Shown: positions 1 through 8,964 of the stretch, piece after piece | Layout of the letters: each line of letters opens with the position of its first letter | Numbering within the stretch: position 1 is the stretch's first letter | Source: UBA4582 sp002389265 | Lineage (GTDB): Bacteria > Pseudomonadota > Gammaproteobacteria > Pseudomonadales > Azotimanducaceae | Direction of reading: 5' to 3' | Length of the DNA stretch: 64,000 nt | Assembly (NCBI GenBank): GCA_943788825.1 | Contig: CALSRT010000005.1 | Coordinates: 62,001 to 126,000, forward strand | Notes under the pieces: model-generated | The model's database searches: none | Told to the model about the DNA's origin: nothing | What the model saw: only the letters and a program-made list of their open reading frames with translations | Made by a program: the position numbers and the translations under genes

Positions 1-813
1 GGCATCAAACGTGGCGATCGCACCGGTGTCGGTACCTTGTCGAATTTTGGCCTGCAAGGCAGATACCATCTGCCTTCGGGCTTTCCGGCGGTGACGACTA
101 AAAAACTGGTGTGGAAGTCCATGGTGTCTGAACTGCTCTGGTTCATCAGCGGTTCAGGCAACATCAACGATCTGAAGCACATCTACCCCCACAACAAACT
201 CTGGGACCTCAATTATGCGGACTACCTCAAGCGTCACGGCGTCTCTGATCTAACAGACGTTGCTGCCGATGGCGACATGGGGCGGGTATACGGTCAGCAA
301 TGGCGACACTGGCGAACGAGTGACGGGCGCGAGGTTGATCAACTGCAGGAAGCCATCGATCTGATCCGCCATAACCCAGAGTCTAGACGCATCATCGTCA
401 ACGCTTGGAATCCTGGCGAGGCTAACCCTGAGGACGTCGCACTGCCACCGTGCCATGCGTTCTTCCAGTTTTATGTGGCTGACGGCAAGCTGTCGCTGCT
501 AATGTACCAGCGCTCGGCAGATATGTTTCTAGGTGTCCCCTTGAATATTGCCAGTTATTCACTGCTACTGCACATGGTCGCGAAGATCACTGGATTGCAG
601 GCCTGGGACTTTATCCATACCATCGCCGATGGTCATATCTACCTGGATGCGGTACCGCAGTGCCAGCAACAATTGGCGCGAACGCCCTTCCCATTGCCGA
701 CCCTTGAGATCACAGATCGCGGCCAAACCCATATTGATGACTTTGAGATGACGGACTTCCATCTGAAAGATTATCAATGCCACGAGGCGATTCAAGCAAA
801 AATGGCCGTCTAG
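1..813 (+). CDS. thyA: Thymidylate synthase, 5' end cut by window edge
   Basis: Converts dUMP to dTMP using methylene-tetrahydrofolate, in the cytoplasm. The frame is open from base 1 and reads GIKRGDRTGVGTL, the phosphate-binding Arg loop found about 15-25 residues into the family, so only a short N-terminus is missing. The catalytic cysteine lies in PPCHAFFQ (codon 451-453), followed by QRSADMFLGVPLNIASY, the dUMP-binding segment. The region between the start and VYGQQWRHW carries the longer insertion seen in some bacterial and phage enzymes. Stop TAG at 811-813. An internal TTG at 37 could be mistaken for a start, but the conserved residues before it show the gene begins outside the window. 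Confidence 0.97.
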   Translation, partial: GIKRGDRTGVGTLSNFGLQGRYHLPSGFPAVTTKKLVWKSMVSELLWFISGSGNINDLKHIYPHNKLWDLNYADYLKRHGVSDLTDVAADGDMGRVYGQQWRHWRTSDGREVDQLQEAIDLIRHNPESRRIIVNAWNPGEANPEDVALPPCHAFFQFYVADGKLSLLMYQRSADMFLGVPLNIASYSLLLHMVAKITGLQAWDFIHTIADGHIYLDAVPQCQQQLARTPFPLPTLEITDRGQTHIDDFEMTDFHLKDYQCHEAIQAKMAV

Positions 814-1149
814 CCCTGCGGCCACTATTGCACTGCTCGTTTAACTCCTTGCTCAACTTCTTGCTCAACTCCTTATTCAACTCCTTACTCAACTCCTTAC
901 TCAACTCCGGCGTCTCGCTCGGCGACTCAATCAAACGACACAATAACCGCCCCGCTAGTGGGCGTCAGTCTTGCCGGCACATGGCTAAGATATTCATTGA
1001 TCCGGCCCCAGGTAGCACTACGGCTTTGTTAGCGTAGAATGCCTACGCGATGACATCATAATGGCGCTTTCAAACAGTTTGTCAGAACGACCAGCAAGGC
1101 GCCCAACATCCAAAGGGACTGACCAACAACGCTAAACACGAGATGAATC
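814..1149. other. Intergenic region after thyA
   Basis: No credible gene in these 336 bases. They hold a 12-base tandem repeat (843-908) and a small perfect hairpin (GCGTAG at 1032-1037 with CTACGC at 1043-1048). The rest presumably contains the promoter of the next gene, but I see no convincing -35/-10 pair. The reverse-strand reading across the repeat gives a Lys-Glu-Leu-Ser repeat peptide with no other gene-like property. Confidence 0.6.
843..908. repeat. 12-base tandem repeat, about 5.5 copies
   Basis: Units of AACTCCTTACTC and close variants follow one another at 843, 855, 867, 879 and 891, with a half unit at 903. Copies differ at one or two positions. It begins 30 bases after the thyA stop. 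Similar short arrays of different sequence occur at 13804, 46998 and 55144. Confidence 0.9.
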
Positions 1150-1890
1150 ATGGATGAATCAAACCTCGCGGTAGAACACCAGCCAGATCAGATCAGCCTT
1201 CGCCTCGATCGAGCCAATCAACAACGTCCCGTCGCGGACGCGGTCCTTGGTGGTATTGATGGCTGCGTGACAACCTTCGCCATCGTCTCCGGCTCAGTGG
1301 GCGCCGGCTTACCCGGGTCAGTGGCTCTGATCTTGGGTATCGCAAACCTTATCGCCGACGGCTTTAGCATGGCGATTAGCAACTATGAGGCCGTCAAGGC
1401 CGACGTGGACTACTATGATCATCTTGAACAAATGGAGCACGCCCATATTGCGCTGATTCCTGCCGGCGAGTCGGAAGAGGTTCGGCAGATTTTTGCCCGC
1501 AAAGGGTTTAATGGCGAGACGCTCGAGCAAATCGTTGAGACGATTACCAAGGATCGCGGCCTCTGGGTAAAAACCATGCTGCAGGAAGAGCATGGTATGG
1601 CCGACCAGTTACGCTCGCCGATCAGGTCAGCACTGATCACCTTTGCCAGCTTTCTGTTCGCTGGGTTGGTACCCTTGGCACCCTTCTTCTTCGCCCTGAC
1701 GCTGACGACGCAATTCTTTGCCAGCACCCTGCTCGCCGCGACCGTATTCTTCGTTATAGGGATGGCCAAGAGCCGAGTGATCAACAAGCCAATGTTGCGC
1801 TCAGGCCTGTCGACGTTAGCCACTGGCGGCACCGCAGCTGGACTGGCCTTCTTAACCGGTTACTTGCTGCGAGAAGCCTTTGGGTTGTAA
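1150..1890 (+). CDS. VIT1/CCC1-family metal transporter
   Basis: Inner-membrane protein of the vacuolar iron transporter family, which moves Fe(II) or Mn(II) out of the cytosol. The first membrane segment carries the family hallmark VLGGIDGCVTTFAIVSG (about residues 32-48), followed by LGIANLIADGFSMAISNY with the conserved polar residues of helix 2. A charged central part (residues 85-150) with several Glu and His resembles the metal-binding domain between helices 2 and 3. Three more hydrophobic segments end the protein. Its 246 residues match the usual length of about 230-250. It converges with the uup gene, leaving only 5 bases between stops. The exact metal cannot be read from sequence. 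Confidence 0.88.
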   Translation: MDESNLAVEHQPDQISLRLDRANQQRPVADAVLGGIDGCVTTFAIVSGSVGAGLPGSVALILGIANLIADGFSMAISNYEAVKADVDYYDHLEQMEHAHIALIPAGESEEVRQIFARKGFNGETLEQIVETITKDRGLWVKTMLQEEHGMADQLRSPIRSALITFASFLFAGLVPLAPFFFALTLTTQFFASTLLAATVFFVIGMAKSRVINKPMLRSGLSTLATGGTAAGLAFLTGYLLREAFGL

Positions 1891-1895
1891 GCCGC

Positions 1896-3794
1896 CTAGC
1901 TCTGCTCCAGCGCTTCCCAACGCGCCATAAGGATGTCCATTTCTGCTTCTTTCTCGGCGACGCTAGCGTACAGTAAATCCTGGTCGGCAGCGCTAGCTTG
2001 GAAGAAGGACGGCGCCGCGATCTTTGCCTGCAGGCTCGCCATCTCGAGTTCGAGCTCATCTATCCTATCTGGGATCTGTGCCAACTCACGCTCCCGTTTT
2101 TTCAGGGCAGCCTTGGCTTTCTTGCGCTCTTCAAAACTCATCGGCGCTTCAGCAACTGCCGCCTTAGCCGTCGGATTAACCTTATCCGCCGCATTCGCCA
2201 GCGCCGCGAAACTACCACCGCCTTCAAGCCAGTCATTGTATCCACCCACATACTCGATCACTCTGCCGGCGCCTTCAAAAACGAGAAGGCTTGAGATTAC
2301 ATTATCGAGAAATGACCGGTCGTGGGATACGATCAGCACTGTACCGGTGTAGTCCAGCAGTAATTCCTCGAGCAGCTCGAGACTTTCAACATCCAGATCG
2401 TTAGTTGGCTCGTCAAGCACCAACAGATTGGTTGGCAGGGAAAACAGTCGAGCCAGCAGTAAACGGTTCTGCTCACCACCAGACAAGGTCCTGATTGGCG
2501 CCCGCGCCTGCTCGGGGTTAAACATAAAGTTGGCCAGATAGCTGACCACATGCACCTCTCGGTCATTGATCGAAATGTACTCACGGCCCTGCGCGATATA
2601 ATCTTTAACACTCTGTTCCGGATTCAGTTGGCCGCGAACCTGGTCAAAATAAGCAGGCGCGAGCTTAGTACCAGAGACCACCTCCCCTGAATCGATCTCC
2701 AGCCCTTCCAACAAAATTTTAATCAAGGTTGATTTGCCAGAGCCATTGGGACCCAACAACCCTATTCTGTCACCTCTTTGGATCACCAGATCGAGATCGG
2801 TAATGATGGGCTTTGCATCATAGGATTTAGAGACATTGATCAACTCTTTGACGATCTTGCCCGATGCCGAGCCGCTGTCTACGGCCAGCTTCAGGGTTCC
2901 CTGGGTTCGCCGTTTTTGTCGTTCAAGACGCAGTTGTTGCAAAGCCCTGACCCGACCTTCATTGCGAGTTCGGCGGGCCTTGATCCCCTCACGAATCCAA
3001 GCCTCTTCCTTTTTCAAATTGATATCAAACTTCTTATTGTGGGTCTGTTCGACTTCACGCTCGTGCTCGCGACGTTCGAGGAAGGTTTTATAATCACAGT
3101 CCCAACGCACCAGCTGGCCTCGGTCAACCTCAACAATAGCGGTCGCAACAGATTGCATCAGCTCACGATCGTGGGTTACGAAGACAATGGTGCCTTGAAA
3201 TTCCAACATCACTTCCTGCAGCCATTCGATGGTAGGAATATCCAAGTGGTTAGTGGGTTCATCCAGCAACCAAACATCCGGTTCCGTCACCAAAGATTTG
3301 GCAATGGCCACGCGTTTCAACCAACCACCAGAGAGATTGATGAGCTTTTCATCCGGCGGCAGTTTCATGCGCTGGAGTACCGATTCGACGCGATGGTGCA
3401 GTACCCAGCCATCGATGGCTTCGATCTGGGTTTGTAACTGCGCCATCCGATCTAAGGTGCTGTCATCAAAGGTCCCCATCGACACTTGGGCATACTCCGC
3501 GAGCAGCTCGCCTGCTTCGCTGAACGCCGAGGCTACCGCGGCGAAAATCGTTGTGTCGTCGCCTGCCGGCAAATCCTGCTCAAGCGTCGAGAAGCTCAAG
3601 GCTTTTTCGCGCCATATATTCCCCTCATCTGCCAGCACCTCGCCACACAACAGTCGCATCAAGGTACTCTTGCCACTGCCATTGCGGCCAGTCAGGCACA
3701 CCCGTTCGCCCTTAGCGATATTGAACTCAACCTGATCAAGGATAGTGTCGGTACCGAAATGGACACTGACATTTTTTAAACTGGCTATAGACAT
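1896..3794 (-). CDS. uup: ABC-F ATPase Uup
   Basis: Soluble ABC-F protein with two ATPase domains and no membrane part. Family members act on the ribosome, and Uup also affects transposon excision and branched DNA. The first domain has Walker A GRNGSGKST (residues 36-44), signature LSGGWLKRV and Walker B WLLDEPTNHLD. The second has GPNGSGKST, LSGGEQNRLL and LVLDEPTNDLD. The W in the first signature is typical of Uup rather than EttA. The linker is rich in Arg, Lys and Glu, and the last 80 residues are a coiled coil (KKRERELAQIPDRIDELE) as in the DNA-binding tail of Uup. 632 residues is the normal size. ATG start at 3794. Confidence 0.93.
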   Translation of the reverse strand: MSIASLKNVSVHFGTDTILDQVEFNIAKGERVCLTGRNGSGKSTLMRLLCGEVLADEGNIWREKALSFSTLEQDLPAGDDTTIFAAVASAFSEAGELLAEYAQVSMGTFDDSTLDRMAQLQTQIEAIDGWVLHHRVESVLQRMKLPPDEKLINLSGGWLKRVAIAKSLVTEPDVWLLDEPTNHLDIPTIEWLQEVMLEFQGTIVFVTHDRELMQSVATAIVEVDRGQLVRWDCDYKTFLERREHEREVEQTHNKKFDINLKKEEAWIREGIKARRTRNEGRVRALQQLRLERQKRRTQGTLKLAVDSGSASGKIVKELINVSKSYDAKPIITDLDLVIQRGDRIGLLGPNGSGKSTLIKILLEGLEIDSGEVVSGTKLAPAYFDQVRGQLNPEQSVKDYIAQGREYISINDREVHVVSYLANFMFNPEQARAPIRTLSGGEQNRLLLARLFSLPTNLLVLDEPTNDLDVESLELLEELLLDYTGTVLIVSHDRSFLDNVISSLLVFEGAGRVIEYVGGYNDWLEGGGSFAALANAADKVNPTAKAAVAEAPMSFEERKKAKAALKKRERELAQIPDRIDELELEMASLQAKIAAPSFFQASAADQDLLYASVAEKEAEMDILMARWEALEQS

Positions 3795-3882
3795 AATAAA
3801 CTCTGGTCAAGCGACTTCGGGTGAACAACCAAGACGGTATTAGAATTGATTCTTTAAGAGCGGGCCAAGAGACTGGCTCGCA

Positions 3883-4227
3883 TCAGGTATCAATTGATTT
3901 ATTTGCATCAAACTCGGCCAACTGCGCCGCTGAAGCCGGCGCTTGGTGCAACGCCTTCCATTCCGCGTAAGGCATACCGTAAACAATCCGTCGCGCCTCT
4001 TCATAATCAAGCGCAATTCCTTTATCCTCAGCCGCCGCTTTGTACCACTTACTAAGGCAATTTCTGCAGAAGCCAGCGAGGTTCATCAAGTCGATATTCT
4101 GTACTTCTGGATGGGCATCGAAATGCGCAACCAGGGTGCGAAATGCAGCGGCTTCCAGCTCCAAAGTGGTTTGCGGATCGATCGATTGTGGCGCAGCTGC
4201 GTTAAGCTCGCTTGTTGGCTTATCCAT
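3883..4227 (-). CDS. DUF1244 family protein
   Basis: Small cytoplasmic protein of 114 residues whose centre matches the DUF1244 family of proteobacteria: a helical stretch, then QNIDLMNLAGFCRNCLSKWY (about residues 43-62), then YGMPYAEWK. The paired cysteines in FCRNC are the family signature and could bind metal, but the family function is unknown. The first 20 residues are Ala/Pro/Thr-rich and probably disordered. It has its own ATG start and lies between uup on the same strand (about 90 bases downstream) and the divergent rapA. No function is proposed. Confidence 0.85.
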   Translation of the reverse strand: MDKPTSELNAAAPQSIDPQTTLELEAAAFRTLVAHFDAHPEVQNIDLMNLAGFCRNCLSKWYKAAAEDKGIALDYEEARRIVYGMPYAEWKALHQAPASAAQLAEFDANKSIDT

Positions 4228-4346
4228 GATCTTTAGTGCTCCATATAACGTTTAGCCGCGATCACCCTGTGATCGCGATCGTACCAGCACAATAGCTGAC
4301 CACAGCCAGTGCTGACCCTGACATTTAAAGGCGAATACAGTACCCC

Positions 4347-7190
4347 ATGAATGAATTCAGACTCGATCAAAAATGGATCAGTACCGCCGAACCCGAACTT
4401 GGCATGGGCCGGGTGACCGAGGTTAGTACCAGAACCGTCAGCCTGAGATACGACAGAGTCAGTGAAGATCGGACCTATGCCAGCCAGAAAGCACCGCTCG
4501 TCAGGGTTAGGTTCAATATCGGTGACCTGGTCACCAACAACGCTGATATTACCATTAGTGTCACCTCGATCGAAGACAAAGACGATCTATTGACCTACAT
4601 CGGTCCGATTCAAGGCGCCACAGAGGATCAGACGCTCTGCACCATCCACGAAACAGCACTGGATCCGAATGTGCGATTCAGCAAGCCCGAAGACCGACTG
4701 CTGACTCATCAGTTGGATGACAATGCCTGGTTCAACCTTCGCTACGACACTCGCCATGCTCTTGCAGATCTCGCGGTCGCGCCTTCTCGAGGACTCTATG
4801 GCCCGAGGGTATCGCTGATTCCGCACCAATTGTATATTGGTCATGAGGTCGCCGAACGTTTTGCCCCACGGGTACTGCTTGCTGATGAAGTCGGGCTGGG
4901 CAAAACCATTGAAGCGGGTTTGATCATTCATCAGCAACTGCTCACCGGCCGAGCCAGCCGGGTGTTAGTCATTGTACCCCCGACGCTCACCTTTCAGTGG
5001 TTTGTAGAGATGATCCGACGCTTCAATCTGCACTTCACCTTGCTCGATGAAGAACGCTGCCAAAATATCGTCGCTGACAACGCTCCCTCAACGAATTCCG
5101 ACGAAGCCGCGTCCAACCTGTACAACCCGTTCGAAGCCCAGCAACTCATGCTCTGTCATCTCGATTTGTTCATCGACAATCCTAAACGCCTGGAACAGGC
5201 CCTCGCCGCTGACTGGGATCTAGTGGTCGTGGACGAGGCGCACCATCTGCAATGGTCTCCGGAACAAGCAAGCCCGGCCTATACTGTGGTAGAGCGCATC
5301 TCACAGGCCGCCAACGGCCTGTTGCTGCTCACAGCCACGCCAGAACAACTGGGACGCCTGGGCCACTTTGCGCGATTACGCCTGTTGGACCCGTCTCGCT
5401 ACTATGACTATGAGCAATTTCTCCTCGAGGAAACGCACTTTACCGAGATTGCCGAACGGGTTACTGCCTTGCTGGACAGCGGTGGCGTGAAACAGACTCA
5501 AGCTCGAACTGCCCTGAAAGCTCTGCTAGGTGAATCAGGCCGGGATCTCGACGATGCCGAGCTCATCGATGCAGTATTAGACCGGCATGGTACTGGCCGA
5601 GTCTTATTCCGCAATGTCCGCGCTTCGGTCAAGGGTTTTCCCCAACGTCTTGCGCTGCCTTACCCCTTGCCTATCACACCCGGCATCAGTGCCAGCATCG
5701 GTTACTTCCCTGAGCAAGACCTACCCAACTGGACTCGCTGTGACCCCCGTATTACTTGGCTTACAGCTTTGTTGGAGAGTCATCCCCAGGATAAATTTCT
5801 GCTGATCTGCGCGCATCAGCAAACCGTTTTGGATCTCGAGCAACGAGTGGCCGAACTATTACCTATTCGCACCACCGTGTTTCATGAGGGGCTTGATCTG
5901 GTTGCCAGAGACCGTGCGGCAAACTACTTCGCCGAAACCGACCGTGGCGCGCAACTCATGATCTGTTCGGAAATTGGCAGCGAGGGTCGAAATTTTCAGT
6001 TTGCCAGTCACCTGGTGTTGTTCGATTTACCCCTCGGCCCAGATCAACTGGAGCAACGTATCGGCCGTCTTGATCGCATCGGCCAGGCCGAGGATGTAAA
6101 AATCCATATTCCCTATATTGAAGGATCAGGCACTGAGCGACTCTATCAATGGTACGCAAACAGCCTGAACCTCTTCACTGGCCCCAATGCTGTGGCGCAA
6201 AGTATCTTTGATGAGATGATCCATGAGATTGCCACAGTGGATTTCGATGCGTTCCTGCAGCGCACAGCGACCCTCAACGCCGAGCGCCTCGCCTCACTAC
6301 AGCACGGCCGAGATCGCCTGTTAGAGCTGAATTCCCATCGACCGGGTGTGTCTGCAAAAATTGTTAAAGACATCCAGCAACACGGCGGTGGTCCGTCGCT
6401 GGCTCGCTACATGGAGCGCTCATTTTTGATGTTTGGTCTGGAGTCAGAACCCCTCGGTGACAAGGTCTTACTGGTCAAACCCGGCGATTCCATGGTTCGG
6501 CATTATGCCGTCAGTGCCGAGACCCAGGATCATTTTCATTACCCGGAACTACCAGAAGATGGCCTACGAATTACCTATGACCGAGACACGGCGCTGGCCC
6601 GTGAAGATGTCTTGTTCCTGACCTGGGAGCACCCTTTAGTGCAGCAAGCCCTGGATATCGTCGCCACAGATACCAATGGCAATAGCGCCATGATCGCCGT
6701 CAAACATCCCGAATTACCCGCCGGGACATTGCTGCTTGAAACCCTTTTTATTGCCGACTGCGTCGCACCGGCTTACTTGATGGCTGACCGCTTTCTGCCC
6801 CCCACGGTGATTCGGGCCGTCATTGAGCCAAATTTAGCGGATATCAGTGCATCACTGGCTTGGACTGACTTCGAAGCAGAGCAACTAACAGTCTCAATCG
6901 CAGCGCTGCAGGGTATACTCGAATCTCAGCGGGCGGGTATTAAAAGCATGCTGGCGGCTGCCAAGCGACAAGCCCGGACCCAATGCCAAGCACTCAAAGA
7001 GACCGCACGAGACCAAGCACAGACCATGTTAACCGCTGAAATCAACCGACTCAGCGCATTACAGGATTTGAATAAAAATGTCAGGCCGGAGGAAATCAGC
7101 CATCTATTGGAAACTCGAAGTTTGACTCTCGAAGCTATTGATCAGGCGGATATCAGACTGGATTCCATTCGAGTGATCGTTGCGGCCTAA
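4347..7190 (+). CDS. rapA: RNA polymerase-associated ATPase RapA
   Basis: Swi2/Snf2-type ATPase that binds RNA polymerase and promotes its recycling after transcription. The N-terminus (FRLDQKWISTAEPELGMGRV) matches the RapA Tudor/KOW-like domains. ATPase motifs follow in order: ADEVGLGKTIEAG (motif I, about residue 180), VVDEAHHL (motif II), LLTATPEQLG (motif III), then SEIGSEGRNFQFASH and QRIGRLDRIGQ (motifs V and VI). The C-terminal half, with LAREDVLFLTWEHPLV and NRFLPP-like blocks, is specific to RapA and not to other Snf2 proteins. 947 residues compares with 968 in E. coli. ATG start 4347. The gene stands alone, diverging from the DUF1244 gene. Confidence 0.97.
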   Translation: MNEFRLDQKWISTAEPELGMGRVTEVSTRTVSLRYDRVSEDRTYASQKAPLVRVRFNIGDLVTNNADITISVTSIEDKDDLLTYIGPIQGATEDQTLCTIHETALDPNVRFSKPEDRLLTHQLDDNAWFNLRYDTRHALADLAVAPSRGLYGPRVSLIPHQLYIGHEVAERFAPRVLLADEVGLGKTIEAGLIIHQQLLTGRASRVLVIVPPTLTFQWFVEMIRRFNLHFTLLDEERCQNIVADNAPSTNSDEAASNLYNPFEAQQLMLCHLDLFIDNPKRLEQALAADWDLVVVDEAHHLQWSPEQASPAYTVVERISQAANGLLLLTATPEQLGRLGHFARLRLLDPSRYYDYEQFLLEETHFTEIAERVTALLDSGGVKQTQARTALKALLGESGRDLDDAELIDAVLDRHGTGRVLFRNVRASVKGFPQRLALPYPLPITPGISASIGYFPEQDLPNWTRCDPRITWLTALLESHPQDKFLLICAHQQTVLDLEQRVAELLPIRTTVFHEGLDLVARDRAANYFAETDRGAQLMICSEIGSEGRNFQFASHLVLFDLPLGPDQLEQRIGRLDRIGQAEDVKIHIPYIEGSGTERLYQWYANSLNLFTGPNAVAQSIFDEMIHEIATVDFDAFLQRTATLNAERLASLQHGRDRLLELNSHRPGVSAKIVKDIQQHGGGPSLARYMERSFLMFGLESEPLGDKVLLVKPGDSMVRHYAVSAETQDHFHYPELPEDGLRITYDRDTALAREDVLFLTWEHPLVQQALDIVATDTNGNSAMIAVKHPELPAGTLLLETLFIADCVAPAYLMADRFLPPTVIRAVIEPNLADISASLAWTDFEAEQLTVSIAALQGILESQRAGIKSMLAAAKRQARTQCQALKETARDQAQTMLTAEINRLSALQDLNKNVRPEEISHLLETRSLTLEAIDQADIRLDSIRVIVAA

Positions 7191-7260
7191 ACCCACGCAT
7201 GCAGCCTGAGGTCGAGATCTGTTGCAGGCAGATGTTCAAGCCTTGGCGGGGCGTTTGCGC

Positions 7261-7734
7261 CTAACGCTTCGCCGCATCAGCCCTCGTGATCGCCAGCAAT
7301 TCCAGCTCATCAGTGCTGGCCTGCCGAGCTTCGACGATCCTTAATTCGAAATGAAACGTTACCCCCGCCAGCGGGTGGTTGCCATCGATCGTGATGCCTT
7401 CATCTTCCACCTCCACCACTCGAACTACCTCGGCATCTGTGCCAGAACCCACCTGGAAAATCATGCCTGGCTGCAGGTCCTCCACATTCGCCTCAATCGT
7501 TTCAAAGGACACGGTTCTGATGAGTGATCGCTGCTGAAAACCGTAGGCTTCACCGGGCTCAATCGTGACCTTGAACTCGTCACCCTCAGCACGGCCAGCG
7601 ACCGCTTTCTCAAGACCGGGCATCATCGTCTCATCACCTTCAATGAAGGCGAGCGCGGAACCGCCGTCGGAGGAGTCAACAACCTCGCCCTCGGCGTTAA
7701 ATAAACTGTAATCAACCCGGTAAAACATCACCAT
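7261..7734 (-). CDS. SlyD/SlpA-like FKBP peptidyl-prolyl isomerase
   Basis: Cytoplasmic FKBP-type cis-trans prolyl isomerase and probable folding helper. The half-domain order FKBP-(insert in flap)-FKBP is that of SlyD/SlpA. It opens with YSLFNAEGEVVDSS, has FIEGDETMMPGLEKAVAG, an inserted flap domain with QPGMIFQV, then returns to the FKBP core at DGNHPLAGVTFHFEL, the diagnostic SlyD motif. The His-rich metal tail of E. coli SlyD is absent. An upstream TTG (7758) is in frame, but ATG at 7734 has a GGAG ribosome site at 7743-7746 with 8-base spacing, so I use it. 157 residues. Confidence 0.9.
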   Translation of the reverse strand: MVMFYRVDYSLFNAEGEVVDSSDGGSALAFIEGDETMMPGLEKAVAGRAEGDEFKVTIEPGEAYGFQQRSLIRTVSFETIEANVEDLQPGMIFQVGSGTDAEVVRVVEVEDEGITIDGNHPLAGVTFHFELRIVEARQASTDELELLAITRADAAKR

Positions 7735-7817
7735 GGTCTCGACTCCATTGAAGAACAACGACTGATCAGCAACCGACTCATGGAGCCGCTACCATAACGC
7801 GCCCAGTATAGTCTATT

Positions 7818-8891
7818 TCAAGGGCCTGCCAGTAGGGTTTCCCAGGCCTTGCGCTGTTGTGACCAATCAAGATAAGTCACATCCGGTGCTACTGACAATT
7901 GGCCGCCGGAGCGCGCTGCCGCGATGCCCAGCAGCATATCCAGGGCCTCGGCCTGATCGGCATAACGCCAAGCTGCAGGAATAAAATCTTGGTAAGCCAA
8001 GGCGTCAGGTACCACTGGCAGACAGCCGGCGGCGATGGCCTCCAGTACCGCGATACCCTGGAACTCATGGATCGCCGTAGAGAGCACCACATGGGCTGAG
8101 CCCAACAACGCGATATAGTCTTCACGAGATGCTATGTAGCCGCTCGTACCAAGACGACCGGCGTCCCTGAGGAGCGTTTGCACTCGCACCAAGGGTGGCG
8201 GTATATGGCGAAACGCCTGACCGATCAGATGAAACTCAAAATTCAGATCTGAGGCTAACAGCAGGGTGACCAGATCCAAGAGCTCAACCACACCCTTGTC
8301 GTACTCCCAACGATGGTTCCAGACAATGGATAAGCGAGAAGTGATCGGATCTCGAGTCGGCGCCTGAACAAAGCTGTCAGACCACAATGGTACCGGTAAA
8401 ACCTTAGCCTTTAGCCTGAGCTTATCCGCCAGTCCAGCTGGCACATGATCTGGCAACCGCGCCAGCAATTGTTGCACCCCGGTAAGAAAGGTCGACTGAT
8501 TGAACAATGAATTGAACACCAACTGATCAGCACTTAAAGCCGCATACAAACTGGTCATCTGCCGTTCAACTTGATGTTGGGTATCACCCTGTTCCGGATA
8601 GGCAAATTGATTTTCATGAAAATAGAGCAACGATCTAATCCCTGCCAACGCTGGCCGCATACCCACCAGGGCCGACAAATCTGTCATGGAGGTCGCAACA
8701 ATCAATTCCCAGTCGCCGTCGAGTCGGGAATCAAATGCTAAGGACAAGCTATTGCCACGAAAGCGCCAGCTGAAATATCGCGCCGGCAGCGTCACCACGG
8801 TAAAATCATGCTGATCCAACCGCGCCACCAGTCCTGCGTACCAGTAACGGTGGCTGATTGCATCATAAGGTGACAACAAAAGTATTTTCAT
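7818..8891 (-). CDS. tRNA-queuosine alpha-mannosyltransferase homologue (DUF3524 glycosyltransferase)
   Basis: GT-B glycosyltransferase with the N-terminal DUF3524 domain: LLLSPYDAISHRYWYAGL at the start, TLPARYFSWRFRGN (about residues 34-47), then YFHENQFAYP and a QLVFNSLFN block. The C-terminal nucleotide-sugar domain contains LSTAIHEFQGIAVLEAIAAGC followed by LPVVPDALAY. This arrangement is that of animal GTDC1, identified as the enzyme that adds mannose to queuosine in tRNA-Asp. What bacterial members do is not established to my knowledge. 357 residues, ATG start. It diverges from the flavoprotein gene at 8965. Acceptor and sugar donor here are inference from the family only. Confidence 0.82.
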   Translation of the reverse strand: MKILLLSPYDAISHRYWYAGLVARLDQHDFTVVTLPARYFSWRFRGNSLSLAFDSRLDGDWELIVATSMTDLSALVGMRPALAGIRSLLYFHENQFAYPEQGDTQHQVERQMTSLYAALSADQLVFNSLFNQSTFLTGVQQLLARLPDHVPAGLADKLRLKAKVLPVPLWSDSFVQAPTRDPITSRLSIVWNHRWEYDKGVVELLDLVTLLLASDLNFEFHLIGQAFRHIPPPLVRVQTLLRDAGRLGTSGYIASREDYIALLGSAHVVLSTAIHEFQGIAVLEAIAAGCLPVVPDALAYQDFIPAAWRYADQAEALDMLLGIAAARSGGQLSVAPDVTYLDWSQQRKAWETLLAGP

Positions 8892-8964
8892 AGTTGAAAT
8901 GGTACCCGTAATCCTGGCGCATTGTGTAGAATACCGCCCTAATTAAGGATTTAACGGAATATTT

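Noticed and set aside
710..943. 77-residue minus-strand frame with Lys-Glu-Leu-Ser repeats
   Set aside because: It is the translation of the 12-base tandem repeat and overlaps the end of thyA; no start signal and no other gene-like feature.
2778..3437. 219-codon plus-strand frame inside uup
   Set aside because: Opposite-strand shadow of a well-supported ABC-F gene; composition is not protein-like for any family.
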